Assembly (NCBI RefSeq): GCF_001429545.1 | Contig: NZ_LMSP01000023.1 | Location: 396,675-460,674, forward strand | Source: Paenibacillus sp. Soil787 | Lineage (GTDB): Bacteria > Bacillota > Bacilli > Paenibacillales > NBRC-103111 | Length of the DNA stretch: 64,000 nucleotides | Direction of reading: 5' to 3' | Shown here: positions 16,819-24,251 of the stretch, one piece after another | Layout: every line of letters starts with the position of its first letter | Numbering within the stretch: position 1 is the stretch's first letter | Program-made: the position numbers and the translations under genes | The notes under the pieces: model-generated | Database searches by the model: none | Seen by the model: only the letters and a program-made list of their open reading frames with translations | What the model was told of the DNA's origin: nothing

Positions 16819-17028
16819 TCACATTTGTTCACGTTCACGTTGTTCCTGAACCACTTGAAACCAATCCCAGCCACATACAAAGATGATAATCAAAAATAGA
16901 ATAATGCCTAACGCATTCCACCAACCACTTTCCCGAATATCTGGAAAAGCACCAGTTACAAGAATCAATACTGGGATGAGCCACACTACATTTCTCTTCT
17001 TTAAACGAATCCACTTTAGTCTAAGCAA
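16819..17028 (-). CDS. Small membrane protein, unknown
   Basis: A 69-residue ORF with a basic N-terminus (RLKWIRLKKRN), two hydrophobic stretches (VVWLIPVLILVTGAF and ALGIILFLIIIFVCGW) and a charged tail. This is a plausible two-helix membrane protein. The start appears to be TTG with a weak ribosome-binding site. A strong terminator downstream supports expression. Function unknown. Confidence 0.5.
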   Translation of the reverse strand: MLRLKWIRLKKRNVVWLIPVLILVTGAFPDIRESGWWNALGIILFLIIIFVCGWDWFQVVQEQREREQM

Positions 17029-17157
17029 GACGTACTATCCCCTATTTGGTAAGTAATATGGTTTGATCCTCGTATAACCTTCGAACCCATATAACTCTTT
17101 ATGACCGTCTTCATAGCCAGAAAACTCATCCAATATGTGGAAGTAAACTCATCTCAT

Positions 17158-17385
17158 TTAAATATTCGTGTTCGGCGTATCGACAATATCCGGATCTATG
17201 GTATTGGTGCTGCCGTTTAAAACACTTTGGACACTTCCAAAGCTATCGCCAGGGGAAAAGGAGTTAGCTCCCGCGAAGATTTTCGAATTGCTTGATAGAT
17301 TAATAATGAAGGTATCTCCGATCTGGACATTTGAACCCGAGGTGACACTGTTGATCTTGATAGCACCATTAACAATTGAAGGCAT
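17158..17385 (-). CDS. Spore germination protein, GerPA/GerPF family
   Basis: A 75-residue protein with the family pattern: short N-terminus MPSIVNGAIKINSV, GD-containing middle (NVQIGDTFIIN), Ser/Asn-rich centre and an acidic 'IDPDIVDTPN' end. GerP proteins sit in the spore coat and help germinants reach inner receptors. It stands alone rather than in a gerP operon, as scattered GerPF-like paralogs do in related genomes. Confidence 0.8.
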   Translation of the reverse strand: MPSIVNGAIKINSVTSGSNVQIGDTFIINLSSNSKIFAGANSFSPGDSFGSVQSVLNGSTNTIDPDIVDTPNTNI

Positions 17386-17458
17386 TCTTCAGACACCCCT
17401 CTCAACCCTAAGACAGTGTATGTGCAATTCTGCCTAATTGTCACCTCAAGCTGCCAAC

Positions 17459-18328
17459 TCACTCTTTACTCAAAAAACCTCGGACAATCCTTACATATTC
17501 ATGGGTTTCTTCTAAATAACTCATATGAGAACTATGTTCGAAAACATGGAGCTCAGACGCCGGGACAAGAGATTGATAATAGTGGGTTGACTCTGGAGAC
17601 GCTTCGTCATAACGCCCACAAACGAAGATCGTCGGTATTTGGATTTCATGAAGTTGTGGCGTGCAATCGTATGTTTTCAGATTGCCTTGCGGACTGAATT
17701 CAGAAGGTCCCCACATCGTCATATAAACGTCCTTATTTGCTTTTGTACGGCTCTCGGCAATGATTGAAGGCAGAGGGTCCAGTCTGCACACATGCCTTTT
17801 GTAGTATTCGTTCATGGCTTCTTGATATTCTTCTGAATCCGTTGTACCTTGTTCCTCATGACGCGTGATCTTAAGTTGAACATCCTCGGGTAATTGAGCC
17901 AAGAAATGGTCCGCGTCTTTTTTCCAACGTTCCGCACTGAGACATGGACTTGATAAAATAACACTGCGAACACCCGAAGGCTTGCGGTCTATTAAGTAGG
18001 ACGCTGCCAGCATGGTTCCCCACGAATGGCCCAAAAGATGAATTTCTTTCAAATCAAGCGCTTCCCTGATAGCTATTAACTCATCTATAAACCGTTCCGT
18101 TCTCCATAATAATGGATCCGTTGGTCTATCTGAATTCCCAGAACCAAGCTGATCGTAGAAAATGACTGGCCTCTCGTCAGCCAAGACGTGAAGAACAGAT
18201 TTTTGCGGATCATGTGTATTACCAGGTCCGCCGTGTAGGACAACTACAGGCGTTTTATTTCCATCGCCAATTTGCGTATACCAAACCCTGCCTCCATTGA
18301 CGTCTATATAACCTTCAATTTGTTTCAA
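17459..18328 (-). CDS. Proline iminopeptidase-family alpha/beta hydrolase
   Basis: A 289-residue peptidase of family S33. Visible are the oxyanion motif LHGGPG, the nucleophile Ser102 in GHSWG, an Asp in CGRYDEASPES and a late His in EHSSHMSYLEE. It removes N-terminal proline or related residues from small peptides. The start is placed at TTG 18328, 8 nt after TGGAGG; the longer frame from GTG 18343 would overlap that site. It lies 46 bp after a TetR gene on the same strand, which probably controls it. Confidence 0.85.
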   Translation of the reverse strand: MKQIEGYIDVNGGRVWYTQIGDGNKTPVVVLHGGPGNTHDPQKSVLHVLADERPVIFYDQLGSGNSDRPTDPLLWRTERFIDELIAIREALDLKEIHLLGHSWGTMLAASYLIDRKPSGVRSVILSSPCLSAERWKKDADHFLAQLPEDVQLKITRHEEQGTTDSEEYQEAMNEYYKRHVCRLDPLPSIIAESRTKANKDVYMTMWGPSEFSPQGNLKTYDCTPQLHEIQIPTIFVCGRYDEASPESTHYYQSLVPASELHVFEHSSHMSYLEETHEYVRIVRGFLSKE

Positions 18329-18374
18329 ATGACTTGCCTCCACTTCATTTCTTCAAAATAAAACCAGAATCAGC

Positions 18375-18905
18375 TTATTCATCCATAAGCATTAATTCTG
18401 GTACAGACAGCGCCATAGAAATATTGCACAACATCCCTCTAGCAAGAAAAATCAAGGTTCTCTCATAAGGTTTTTCATAGCCAGCCCGCTTAAAAGCTTC
18501 TAGGACCACCTGATGAACATCCCGATATCCCTTCTGCATGACCTCAGCGATCATATCCTCTTTTATCGTTTGAGCTTGCATTTGCAGCAGCGTTTCATTT
18601 TGATAAGATTTCATAATATGAATATAAGCATCAACCAGTTCTTTCTCAAGCTGATCAGGAGCAACGGTCTCAATAACCGCGCGGAAAGCCTCAAGAATTC
18701 GTGTCCAAGACACTTCGAGCGCTTCTTGCAGCAGTGCTTCTTTCGTTGAAAAAAACCGAAAAACATAAGGCTGAGAAATTTGTGCGCGTTCTGCAACTTT
18801 AGCTGTCGTTGCACGGTAATAGCCTATTTCAGCAAATACTTCGATTGCCGCGGATACAATATCTACTCGCCGATTGACCGAAGTTGGAGTATTCTTTGTC
18901 ATCAT
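18375..18905 (-). CDS. TetR/AcrR-family transcriptional regulator
   Basis: A 176-residue protein. The N-terminal HTH spans residues about 14-60 (IVSAAIEVFAEIGYYRATTA, ISQPYVFRFFSTKEALLQEA). The C-terminal helical domain shares little with known members and would bind the inducer. AAAGGTGG lies before two adjacent ATG codons (18905, 18902). It is first in a two-gene unit with the iminopeptidase-like hydrolase and is a likely autorepressor. Confidence 0.9.
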   Translation of the reverse strand: MMTKNTPTSVNRRVDIVSAAIEVFAEIGYYRATTAKVAERAQISQPYVFRFFSTKEALLQEALEVSWTRILEAFRAVIETVAPDQLEKELVDAYIHIMKSYQNETLLQMQAQTIKEDMIAEVMQKGYRDVHQVVLEAFKRAGYEKPYERTLIFLARGMLCNISMALSVPELMLMDE

Positions 18906-19051
18906 TTATTCCACCTTTAAAGTTACATACATTTGTTATTGATCAATTACTAATCTAATATTAGCTTATCGGAATTTAATTTGCAAATAAACTAGTTCCT
19001 CCATGAGTGAGGTATGTACATGCCAAATCGACCAGATCCTTCAGAATTGAA

Positions 19052-19081
19052 AGAGGCAAGTTGCCATAGCAACCTGCCTCT
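19052..19081 (-). terminator. Terminator after the YmaF-like gene
   Basis: A GAGGCA..GTTGC / GCAAC..TGCCTC stem with a TATG loop and a short T-rich tail on the minus strand, 55 bp after the stop codon. Confidence 0.6.
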
Positions 19082-19135
19082 CACCCTTTAAAAATTTAAA
19101 TCAAAATCACATCTTCTCTTATAAGCAATTGTTCC

Positions 19136-19492
19136 TTAGACAAGAGGTGCGTCAATCAATGTTGCGAAATTAAATCGGTGCACATGACCATCATTTAAGG
19201 TGGTTTGGCCCGTAACAAAATGTACGTGTTTGCCGTTTCCGACTGAAATAGCCGGTCCGGTTCTAATCTTTTTCAGATTATGAAAATGGTTTAAGAAATC
19301 AGTTTTCGTGAGATCAATCTCGTGGACATGGCTTGTTCCTACCCGAATCGCTTGTCCTGTAACACCTGCAAAGCGATGGTTATGTCGATCAGCGCCTTCT
19401 TCAGCTAGTTTCGTACTACCTTCAAATTCATGTACGTGCCTCTGTACGACTAATCCTGTTCTTTTCTTTATGGTTAGCTTTTTCTTCTGCAT
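19136..19492 (-). CDS. YmaF-family histidine-rich protein
   Basis: A 118-residue protein with repeated His motifs: RHVHEFEGSTK, DRHNHRFAGVTG, TSHVHEIDL, KHVHFVTGQT and DGHVHRFNF. The spacing matches the YmaF family of sporeformers. The motifs suggest metal binding, but the role is unknown. ATG 19492 (10 nt after AAGGAGG) is preferred to ATG 19501, which lies only one base after the site. Confidence 0.85.
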   Translation of the reverse strand: MQKKKLTIKKRTGLVVQRHVHEFEGSTKLAEEGADRHNHRFAGVTGQAIRVGTSHVHEIDLTKTDFLNHFHNLKKIRTGPAISVGNGKHVHFVTGQTTLNDGHVHRFNFATLIDAPLV

Positions 19493-19598
19493 CCGTTGCA
19501 TGCCTCCTTAAGATGATGTCGCTTCACAACATCCTATTAAGGAAACCAGATATGAGTGCTAGGTAAAAATATAATTGTGTACTTTTCAGCTTTGTGAT

Positions 19599-19781
19599 GT
19601 TGTAGAATGTGCAACAATTGCTGCCCAGATCCCGCCTCTCACCCTTCGTTGTTGCATAATGTACAACAATTGAGGCCAATATAGGCGATTTTGCAATAAA
19701 TGGGTTCGAAATGTTGTACGAACTGCAACTTGAAGCCGCAAAATAGCCTTTAAGCGTGCGAATTGTTGTAGAATTTACAAC
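19599..19781. repeat. Four-motif intergenic array, GTTGT family
   Basis: Motifs begin at 19599 (GTTGTAGAATGTGCAAC), 19651 (GTTGCATAATGTACAAC), 19713 (GTTGTACGAACTGCAAC) and 19765 (GTTGTAGAATTTACAAC). The intervals are 52, 62 and 52 bp. The 3' flanks (CAATTG..) of the first two correspond to the reverse complement of the flanks of the last two, so the order is forward, forward, reverse, reverse. Confidence 0.85.
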
Positions 19782-19845
19782 ACTTGTAAACACTCAGCTC
19801 ATCAAAAGCCATATTGGGAGTTAGCTTTGCCTTCTTCCCCAACCC

Positions 19846-19888
19846 GAAAAAAAAGCTGTCTCAAAGTCAATTGACTTTTAAGACAGCC
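19846..19888 (-). terminator. Strong minus-strand terminator left of the toxin locus
   Basis: On the minus strand GGCTGTCTTAAAAGTCA / TGACTTTGAGACAGC is followed by eight T residues. It could end either readthrough from the gene at 20260 or an antisense RNA across the toxin ORF. Confidence 0.75.
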
Positions 19889-19934
19889 ATCCCATTCCTT
19901 AAAATGAAAAAGGCCTATCGATGATAGACTTCAA

Positions 19935-19944
19935 ATGGTATAAT
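19935..19944 (+). promoter_or_regulatory. Extended -10 promoter for the toxin ORF
   Basis: TGG-TATAAT (extended -10) lies about 60 bp before the toxin start. The -35 position is poor, as is common with extended -10 promoters. Confidence 0.55.
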
Positions 19945-20002
19945 AACCCTCGTACAAACTGAACTTGGGTGGTCGGCATCCTCCAGAAAGGAGGTAATGC
20001 CT

Positions 20003-20080
20003 ATGTCATTTTCATTTCATGAGTTGATACTGTTCGGGATGTTTATTCTCGCGCTGTTGACATATATGAAAAGAAAATAA
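20003..20080 (+). CDS. Putative holin-like type I toxin
   Basis: A 25-residue ORF with an optimal ribosome-binding site (AAAGGAGGT, 7 nt before ATG 20003), an extended -10 promoter and hairpins on both sides. The peptide has a polar start (MSFSFHEL), one hydrophobic helix (ILFGMFILALLTY) and a basic end (MKRK). This is the pattern of the TxpA/BsrG-like 'putative holin-like toxin' peptides of Bacillales, which insert in the membrane and are held off by an antisense RNA. The antisense RNA is not proven here. It is too short for standard gene callers. Confidence 0.7.
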   Translation: MSFSFHELILFGMFILALLTYMKRK

Positions 20081-20197
20081 CCCCACTCAGGTTAGCGCCA
20101 TAGGGTAGGGGTTATTCATTCCGGTATCTCACTCGGAGTGTCTCCATCCAAGTGTTGTGCAGGAGACGGACCGCGAATCCGTCTCTTTGTTATTTTT
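20076..20197 (+). terminator. Hairpins following the toxin ORF
   Basis: Stem 1 is AATAACCCC/GGGGTTATT (20076-20116) and starts at the stop codon. Stem 2 is GAGACGGA-ccgcgaa-TCCGTCTC (20163-20185) with a T-rich tail, a good rho-independent terminator. The long 3' region between the ORF and stem 2 is typical of type I toxin mRNAs. Confidence 0.7.
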
Positions 20198-20259
20198 ACT
20201 CTAACATATCCCAAACATACCCGCAAATTATTTTCGATCTATTCGATTTCTTTATTTCT

Positions 20260-20853
20260 TTAATCAAAATCATACCGCTCTTCGGCCCACGGATTCCCAT
20301 ACATATGGTAACCATTCCGCTCCCAAAAGCCTGGCTTATCCTTCGGCATAAACTCAATGCCGCGCAGCCACTTCGCGCTTTTCCAGAAGTAAAGATGCGG
20401 CACGACCATGCGAACCGGAGCCCCGTGATCAGGTGTCAGCAGCTGGCCATTGTGCCTGATACCCAGAAAAGACGTCTCACGGAGGAAGTCCTCGAGCGGA
20501 AGATTCGTCGTCCAGCCATGCTCAGCATGCAGCATAACATGGGTAGCTTCCGGCTTCAGCTTCACTTTGCTCATAAGCTCAGAAACAGCAATGCCTTCCC
20601 ACACATTGTCCAGCTTGGACCATGTGGTTACGCAGTGAATGTCGTTAGCGAACTCTTTGCGCGGAAGAGCCATGAAGTCTTTGTAGGAGATCTGGAACTC
20701 TTCCTCAACCAAACCAAAGACACGCAGATCCCATTTGCTCATATCATTATAATAAGGCACGGTCCCGTAATGAAGCACAGGCCAGCCTTGTGTCAGCGTT
20801 TGACCAGGGGGAACACGGTCATTGTGCTCCTGTGGCTTTTGCCCGAATAACAT
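20260..20853 (-). CDS. Sulfite oxidase-like molybdopterin oxidoreductase
   Basis: A 197-residue single-domain member of the sulfite oxidase superfamily (YuiH/YedY-like). Cys74 in DIHCVTTWSKLD is the expected Mo ligand. HGWTTNLPLEDFL and DHGAPVRMVVPHLYFWKSAKW form the cofactor pocket. There is no signal peptide or heme domain. The substrate is unknown; the family includes sulfite and methionine-sulfoxide-acting enzymes. It is downstream of gcvH, 15 bp apart on the same strand, so the two are probably cotranscribed. Confidence 0.88.
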   Translation of the reverse strand: MLFGQKPQEHNDRVPPGQTLTQGWPVLHYGTVPYYNDMSKWDLRVFGLVEEEFQISYKDFMALPRKEFANDIHCVTTWSKLDNVWEGIAVSELMSKVKLKPEATHVMLHAEHGWTTNLPLEDFLRETSFLGIRHNGQLLTPDHGAPVRMVVPHLYFWKSAKWLRGIEFMPKDKPGFWERNGYHMYGNPWAEERYDFD

Positions 20854-20868
20854 GAGAAACCCTCCTTA

Positions 20869-21258
20869 CTAATCGTTACCGATGTAAGATGCATATTCAG
20901 CTGGAGTAAGTAAGCCTTCCAAAGCTTCAGCACCTGAAACTTCGACTTCAACCATCCAACCCTCACTGAATGGCGCACTGTTCACCAACTCAGGTGAACC
21001 TTCCAAGGAACTATTTACTGCAATTACTTTGCCCGAAATAGGCGAGAAAATATCCGAAACCGTTTTAACCGATTCTACACTGCCGATGCTTTCATTCGCG
21101 GTAACGGATGTTCCGACTTTAGGAAGCTCCACAAACACAATATCCCCCAATTGATCTTGGGCAAAATCAGTAATGCCTACGCGAACTACTGTATCCGATA
21201 GCTTCTCTACCCACTCATGCTCTTTGGTATAAAATAAATTGGCTTGTACTTCACTCAT
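20869..21258 (-). CDS. gcvH: Glycine cleavage system H protein
   Basis: A 129-residue lipoyl carrier. Lys65 in GSVESVKTVSDI is the lipoylation site. It carries the aminomethyl group between GcvPA/PB and GcvT. It is divergent from gcvT-gcvPA-gcvPB and therefore outside the riboswitch-controlled transcript, sharing only the 500-bp divergent region. Confidence 0.95.
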   Translation of the reverse strand: MSEVQANLFYTKEHEWVEKLSDTVVRVGITDFAQDQLGDIVFVELPKVGTSVTANESIGSVESVKTVSDIFSPISGKVIAVNSSLEGSPELVNSAPFSEGWMVEVEVSGAEALEGLLTPAEYASYIGND

Positions 21259-21393
21259 CGATTAACGCCTCGCTTACCAGCAAATTTTGCTTTTAGCTTA
21301 ATCTAATGGGAACATCAAAGTCAAGGTGGTCGCAGTAAATTTTGCCAACACGGCCGGACTAAGGCGTCAAGTCTCGCTTTTCAAAAGTTTCAG

Positions 21394-21424
21394 TTGACAA
21401 TTCACACCAATTTGGGCACATAAT
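21394..21424 (+). promoter_or_regulatory. Promoter of the gcvT leader
   Basis: TTGACA at 21394 with an AT-rich -10 region; CATAAT at 21419 is the best hexamer, with 19-bp spacing. It lies just ahead of the riboswitch. Confidence 0.5.
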
Positions 21425-21459
21425 AATACTATAAACTAAATTGAATATTGGCGAATGAT

Positions 21460-21660
21460 GGTATAGGGAGAGACCGCAGGGCAAGCTCGCGGCGCCGAAG
21501 GAGTAAGCCCAAAGCGGTGAATCTCTCAGGCAAAAGGACCTGTATCGGACGCAACTCTGGAGAGCTTCGAATTTCCGCGAACAGCGGGAAAACGGACACC
21601 CAAGGGGAAACTTGACGGGCTTAGGTCTAGGCGAGGTAACTCTCAGGTAAAAAGGACAGG
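21460..21660 (+). ncRNA. Tandem glycine riboswitch
   Basis: Two gcvT-type aptamers in series. Aptamer 1 has GGGAGAGACC, GCGCCGAAGGAGTAAGCCC and CTCTCAGGCAAAAGGACC. Aptamer 2 has GGACGCAACTCTGGAGAGC, CACCCAAGGGGAAAC and CTCTCAGGTAAAAAGGACAG. Cooperative glycine binding turns on the glycine cleavage operon, here through the adjoining terminator. Confidence 0.95.
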
Positions 21661-21702
21661 GCAAAAGGTATGTTTGTGTTGCATACTTTTTGCTCTTTTT
21701 TT
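21659..21702 (+). terminator. Riboswitch expression-platform terminator
   Basis: A 14-bp stem (GGGCAAAAGGTATG with CATACTTTTTGCTC) followed by TTTTTTT. The left arm overlaps the end of aptamer 2, so ligand binding can prevent it. Confidence 0.88.
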
Positions 21703-21766
21703 GCATTTTTTGGCTTATATTTCGGGCAAAATAGCAATGTCAACTATCGAAGGTGAGGTTACGAGC

Positions 21767-22861
21767 ATGCTAAAACGAACACCGCTCTTCCCGATTTATG
21801 CAGAGCATGGAGCGCGAGTCATTGATTTTGGAGGCTGGGAGCTGCCCGTGCAGTTCGCTGGTATTCAAAAAGAACACGACGCCGTCAGGCAGCAGGCTGG
21901 ACTTTTTGACGTGTCCCATATGGGGGAAGTCCGAGTAAGCGGAGAAGACGCCCTCCCTTTTCTGCAAAAAATAACAACGAATGATGTGTCCAAGCTGGAA
22001 GCAGGTCAGTGCCAATATAGCCTTATGTGTTATCCGACTGGTGGCGTTGTAGACGATTTACTTGTTTACAAACTTGGTGATAACAACTACATGCTGGTCA
22101 TCAATGCATCGAATATTGATAAAGATGTGGAATGGATGCAGATGAACCTCACGGGCCGGGTGGAATTAGTCAACATTTCGGAGGAAACGGCGATGCTCGC
22201 GCTGCAGGGACCGCATGCGGAACAGATCCTCGCTAAAGTTACAGACGCACCGATTCAATCCTTAAAAGCGTTCCGTTTCCTTCAAAATGTTGAGGTTTCG
22301 GGAATTCAGGCACTCGTTTCGCGCACAGGCTACACTGGGGAAGATGGATTTGAGCTGTATATTGGCAAGGACGATGCGATAAAGCTATGGAATCTGCTGC
22401 TGGGTGTTGATCAAAATCTTAGTCTTGTACCCGTTGGTTTAGGTGCTCGCGATACCTTACGTTTTGAAGCTCGTCTCCCCCTTTACGGACAGGAGCTTTC
22501 CAAGGATATTACACCGCTTGAGGCAGGGCTTTCGTTTTTTGTGAAGCTGGATAAGGGAGATTTCATAGGTCGCGACGTGATCGCTGCTCAAAAGGCAAAC
22601 GGTACGCCTCGCAAACTCGTTGGCATCGAAATGGTCGAACGCGGCATTCCGCGTCCGCATTATGCCGTTTTCAATACGGATGGTCAACAGATCGGTGAAG
22701 TCACGACAGGGACACAATCTCCTACTTTCAAAACGAATGTGGGCTTGGCTTTAATCGATTCCGCCTACAGTGCGCTGGGCACGGAATTGAATGTGGGAAT
22801 TAGAGGGGCGCAGGTCAAAGCTAAAGTCGTTGCCACCCCTTTTTACAAAAGAAAACCGTAA
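21767..22861 (+). CDS. gcvT: Glycine cleavage system aminomethyltransferase (T protein)
   Basis: A 364-residue tetrahydrofolate-dependent aminomethyltransferase. Characteristic text: RVIDFGGWELPVQF, GLFDVSHMGEVRVSG, SRTGYTGEDGFELYIG, LGARDTLRFEARLPLYGQEL. ATG 21767 follows GAAGGTGAGG; the longer open frame from 21674 runs through the terminator and is not used. It is first gene of gcvT-gcvPA-gcvPB, under the glycine riboswitch. Confidence 0.95.
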   Translation: MLKRTPLFPIYAEHGARVIDFGGWELPVQFAGIQKEHDAVRQQAGLFDVSHMGEVRVSGEDALPFLQKITTNDVSKLEAGQCQYSLMCYPTGGVVDDLLVYKLGDNNYMLVINASNIDKDVEWMQMNLTGRVELVNISEETAMLALQGPHAEQILAKVTDAPIQSLKAFRFLQNVEVSGIQALVSRTGYTGEDGFELYIGKDDAIKLWNLLLGVDQNLSLVPVGLGARDTLRFEARLPLYGQELSKDITPLEAGLSFFVKLDKGDFIGRDVIAAQKANGTPRKLVGIEMVERGIPRPHYAVFNTDGQQIGEVTTGTQSPTFKTNVGLALIDSAYSALGTELNVGIRGAQVKAKVVATPFYKRKP

Positions 22862-22895
22862 GCCATTCGTCTCAAGAGAGGAGCAAGCCGCCATC

Positions 22896-24251
22896 ATGAA
22901 GCACCGCTATTTGCCAATTACGGAACAGGATCAGAAAGAAATGCTGGAAACCATCGGCATCTCATCCATGGAGGAGATGTTTCAAGATATACCTCAGAAG
23001 GTTCGCTTTCAAGGCGAACTGAACGTATCAAAGGCGCTGGATGAGCAAGGACTGCTGCGCTATATGCGCGGTCTGGCGGGTCGCAACGCCGACTTTGACC
23101 GGTATGCCAGCTTCCTCGGTGCTGGCATCTACGATCATCACCTTCCGGTGGTGATCAATCACGTCATCTCGCGCTCAGAGTTTTACACAGCGTATACGCC
23201 CTATCAACCGGAAATCAGCCAAGGCGAGCTGCAGGCGATTTTCGAGTTCCAGTCGTACATCTGTGAGCTCACCGGCATGGCCGTAGCGAACGCTTCGATG
23301 TACGATGGCGCAACGGCGCTGGCCGAAGCCGGCGCCCTGGCAAGCGGAGCGACGAAGCGCAGCCGTCTGCTCGTCTCCCGCGCGGTGCACCCGGAAGCGC
23401 GCGCGATCTTGCGCACCACCGCCCGCGGGCTGAACTTGGAAGTGGTCGAGATCGGTCTCACGCCAGAGGGCGTGACCGACTTCGAGGACCTCACTTCCAA
23501 GCTCGAGGGCGACGCGGCTGCCGTCATCCTCCAATCGCCGAATTTCTTCGGCTGCTTGGAGGATATCGGGACCGCTGAGCCCCTCACGCATGGCGCGGGC
23601 GCACTGCTCGTCGTGAGCGCGAATCCGCTCACGCTCGGGCTGCTCGAGGCGCCGGGCAAGCTCGGCGCTGACATCGTCGTCGGCGATTGCCAGCCGCTCG
23701 GCATCCCAGCTGCGCTGGGCGGACCGACGTGCGGCTACTTCGCCGTCGCCGAAAGCTGGATGCGCCGCATGCCGGGGCGCATCGTGGGCCAAACAGTTGA
23801 CCGCGATGGCAAACGCGGTTTCGTTCTTACGCTCCAAGCGCGGGAGCAGCACATCCGACGTGAGAAAGCCACGTCGAACATTTGCTCCAACCAAGCGCTT
23901 CTCGCGCTTTGCGCATCCGTGTACTTGTCCACGATGGGCAAGCAGGGCATTCAGGACGTTGGCAAGCTGTGCGTCCAAAAAGCCCACTACGCGGCGAACC
24001 GCCTAGCCGCATCTACGAAATTCTCGCTGCCATTCGCAGGCAGCTTCTTCAATGAATTTGCCGTCAAACTGCCGGACGGCACGAATGTGCAGGAGCTGAA
24101 CAGTAAGCTCCTTAAGCATAACATCATCGGCGGCTACGACCTCGGCCGCGATTATCCCGAGCTCGCCGGCCATATGCTGATTGCCGTCACTGAGCAAAGA
24201 ACGCGCGAAGATATCGATGCCTTCGCAGCTATACTGGAGGAACTCGTATGA
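22896..24251 (+). CDS. gcvPA: Glycine decarboxylase subunit 1 (P protein alpha)
   Basis: A 451-residue N-terminal half of the split P protein, as in Firmicutes. It begins MKHRYLPITEQDQKEMLETI and holds SEFYTAYTPYQPEISQGELQ and LASGATKRSRLLVSRAVHPE. GAGAGGAG precedes ATG 22896; the frame is open further back into gcvT. It overlaps gcvPB by 4 nt (ATGA). Codons from about 23290 to 23830 are strikingly GC-rich compared with both ends of the gene. Confidence 0.95.
   Translation: MKHRYLPITEQDQKEMLETIGISSMEEMFQDIPQKVRFQGELNVSKALDEQGLLRYMRGLAGRNADFDRYASFLGAGIYDHHLPVVINHVISRSEFYTAYTPYQPEISQGELQAIFEFQSYICELTGMAVANASMYDGATALAEAGALASGATKRSRLLVSRAVHPEARAILRTTARGLNLEVVEIGLTPEGVTDFEDLTSKLEGDAAAVILQSPNFFGCLEDIGTAEPLTHGAGALLVVSANPLTLGLLEAPGKLGADIVVGDCQPLGIPAALGGPTCGYFAVAESWMRRMPGRIVGQTVDRDGKRGFVLTLQAREQHIRREKATSNICSNQALLALCASVYLSTMGKQGIQDVGKLCVQKAHYAANRLAASTKFSLPFAGSFFNEFAVKLPDGTNVQELNSKLLKHNIIGGYDLGRDYPELAGHMLIAVTEQRTREDIDAFAAILEELV

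Noticed and set aside
20152..20850. Plus-strand ORF of 232 codons opposite the sulfite-oxidase-like gene
   Set aside because: The opposite strand encodes a full enzyme with its cofactor Cys; the plus frame has no ribosome-binding site.
23175..23987. Long minus-strand ORF of 270 codons inside gcvPA
   Set aside because: It is the shadow of a GC-rich stretch of gcvPA, with Arg/Ala/Glu-rich composition and no ribosome-binding site.
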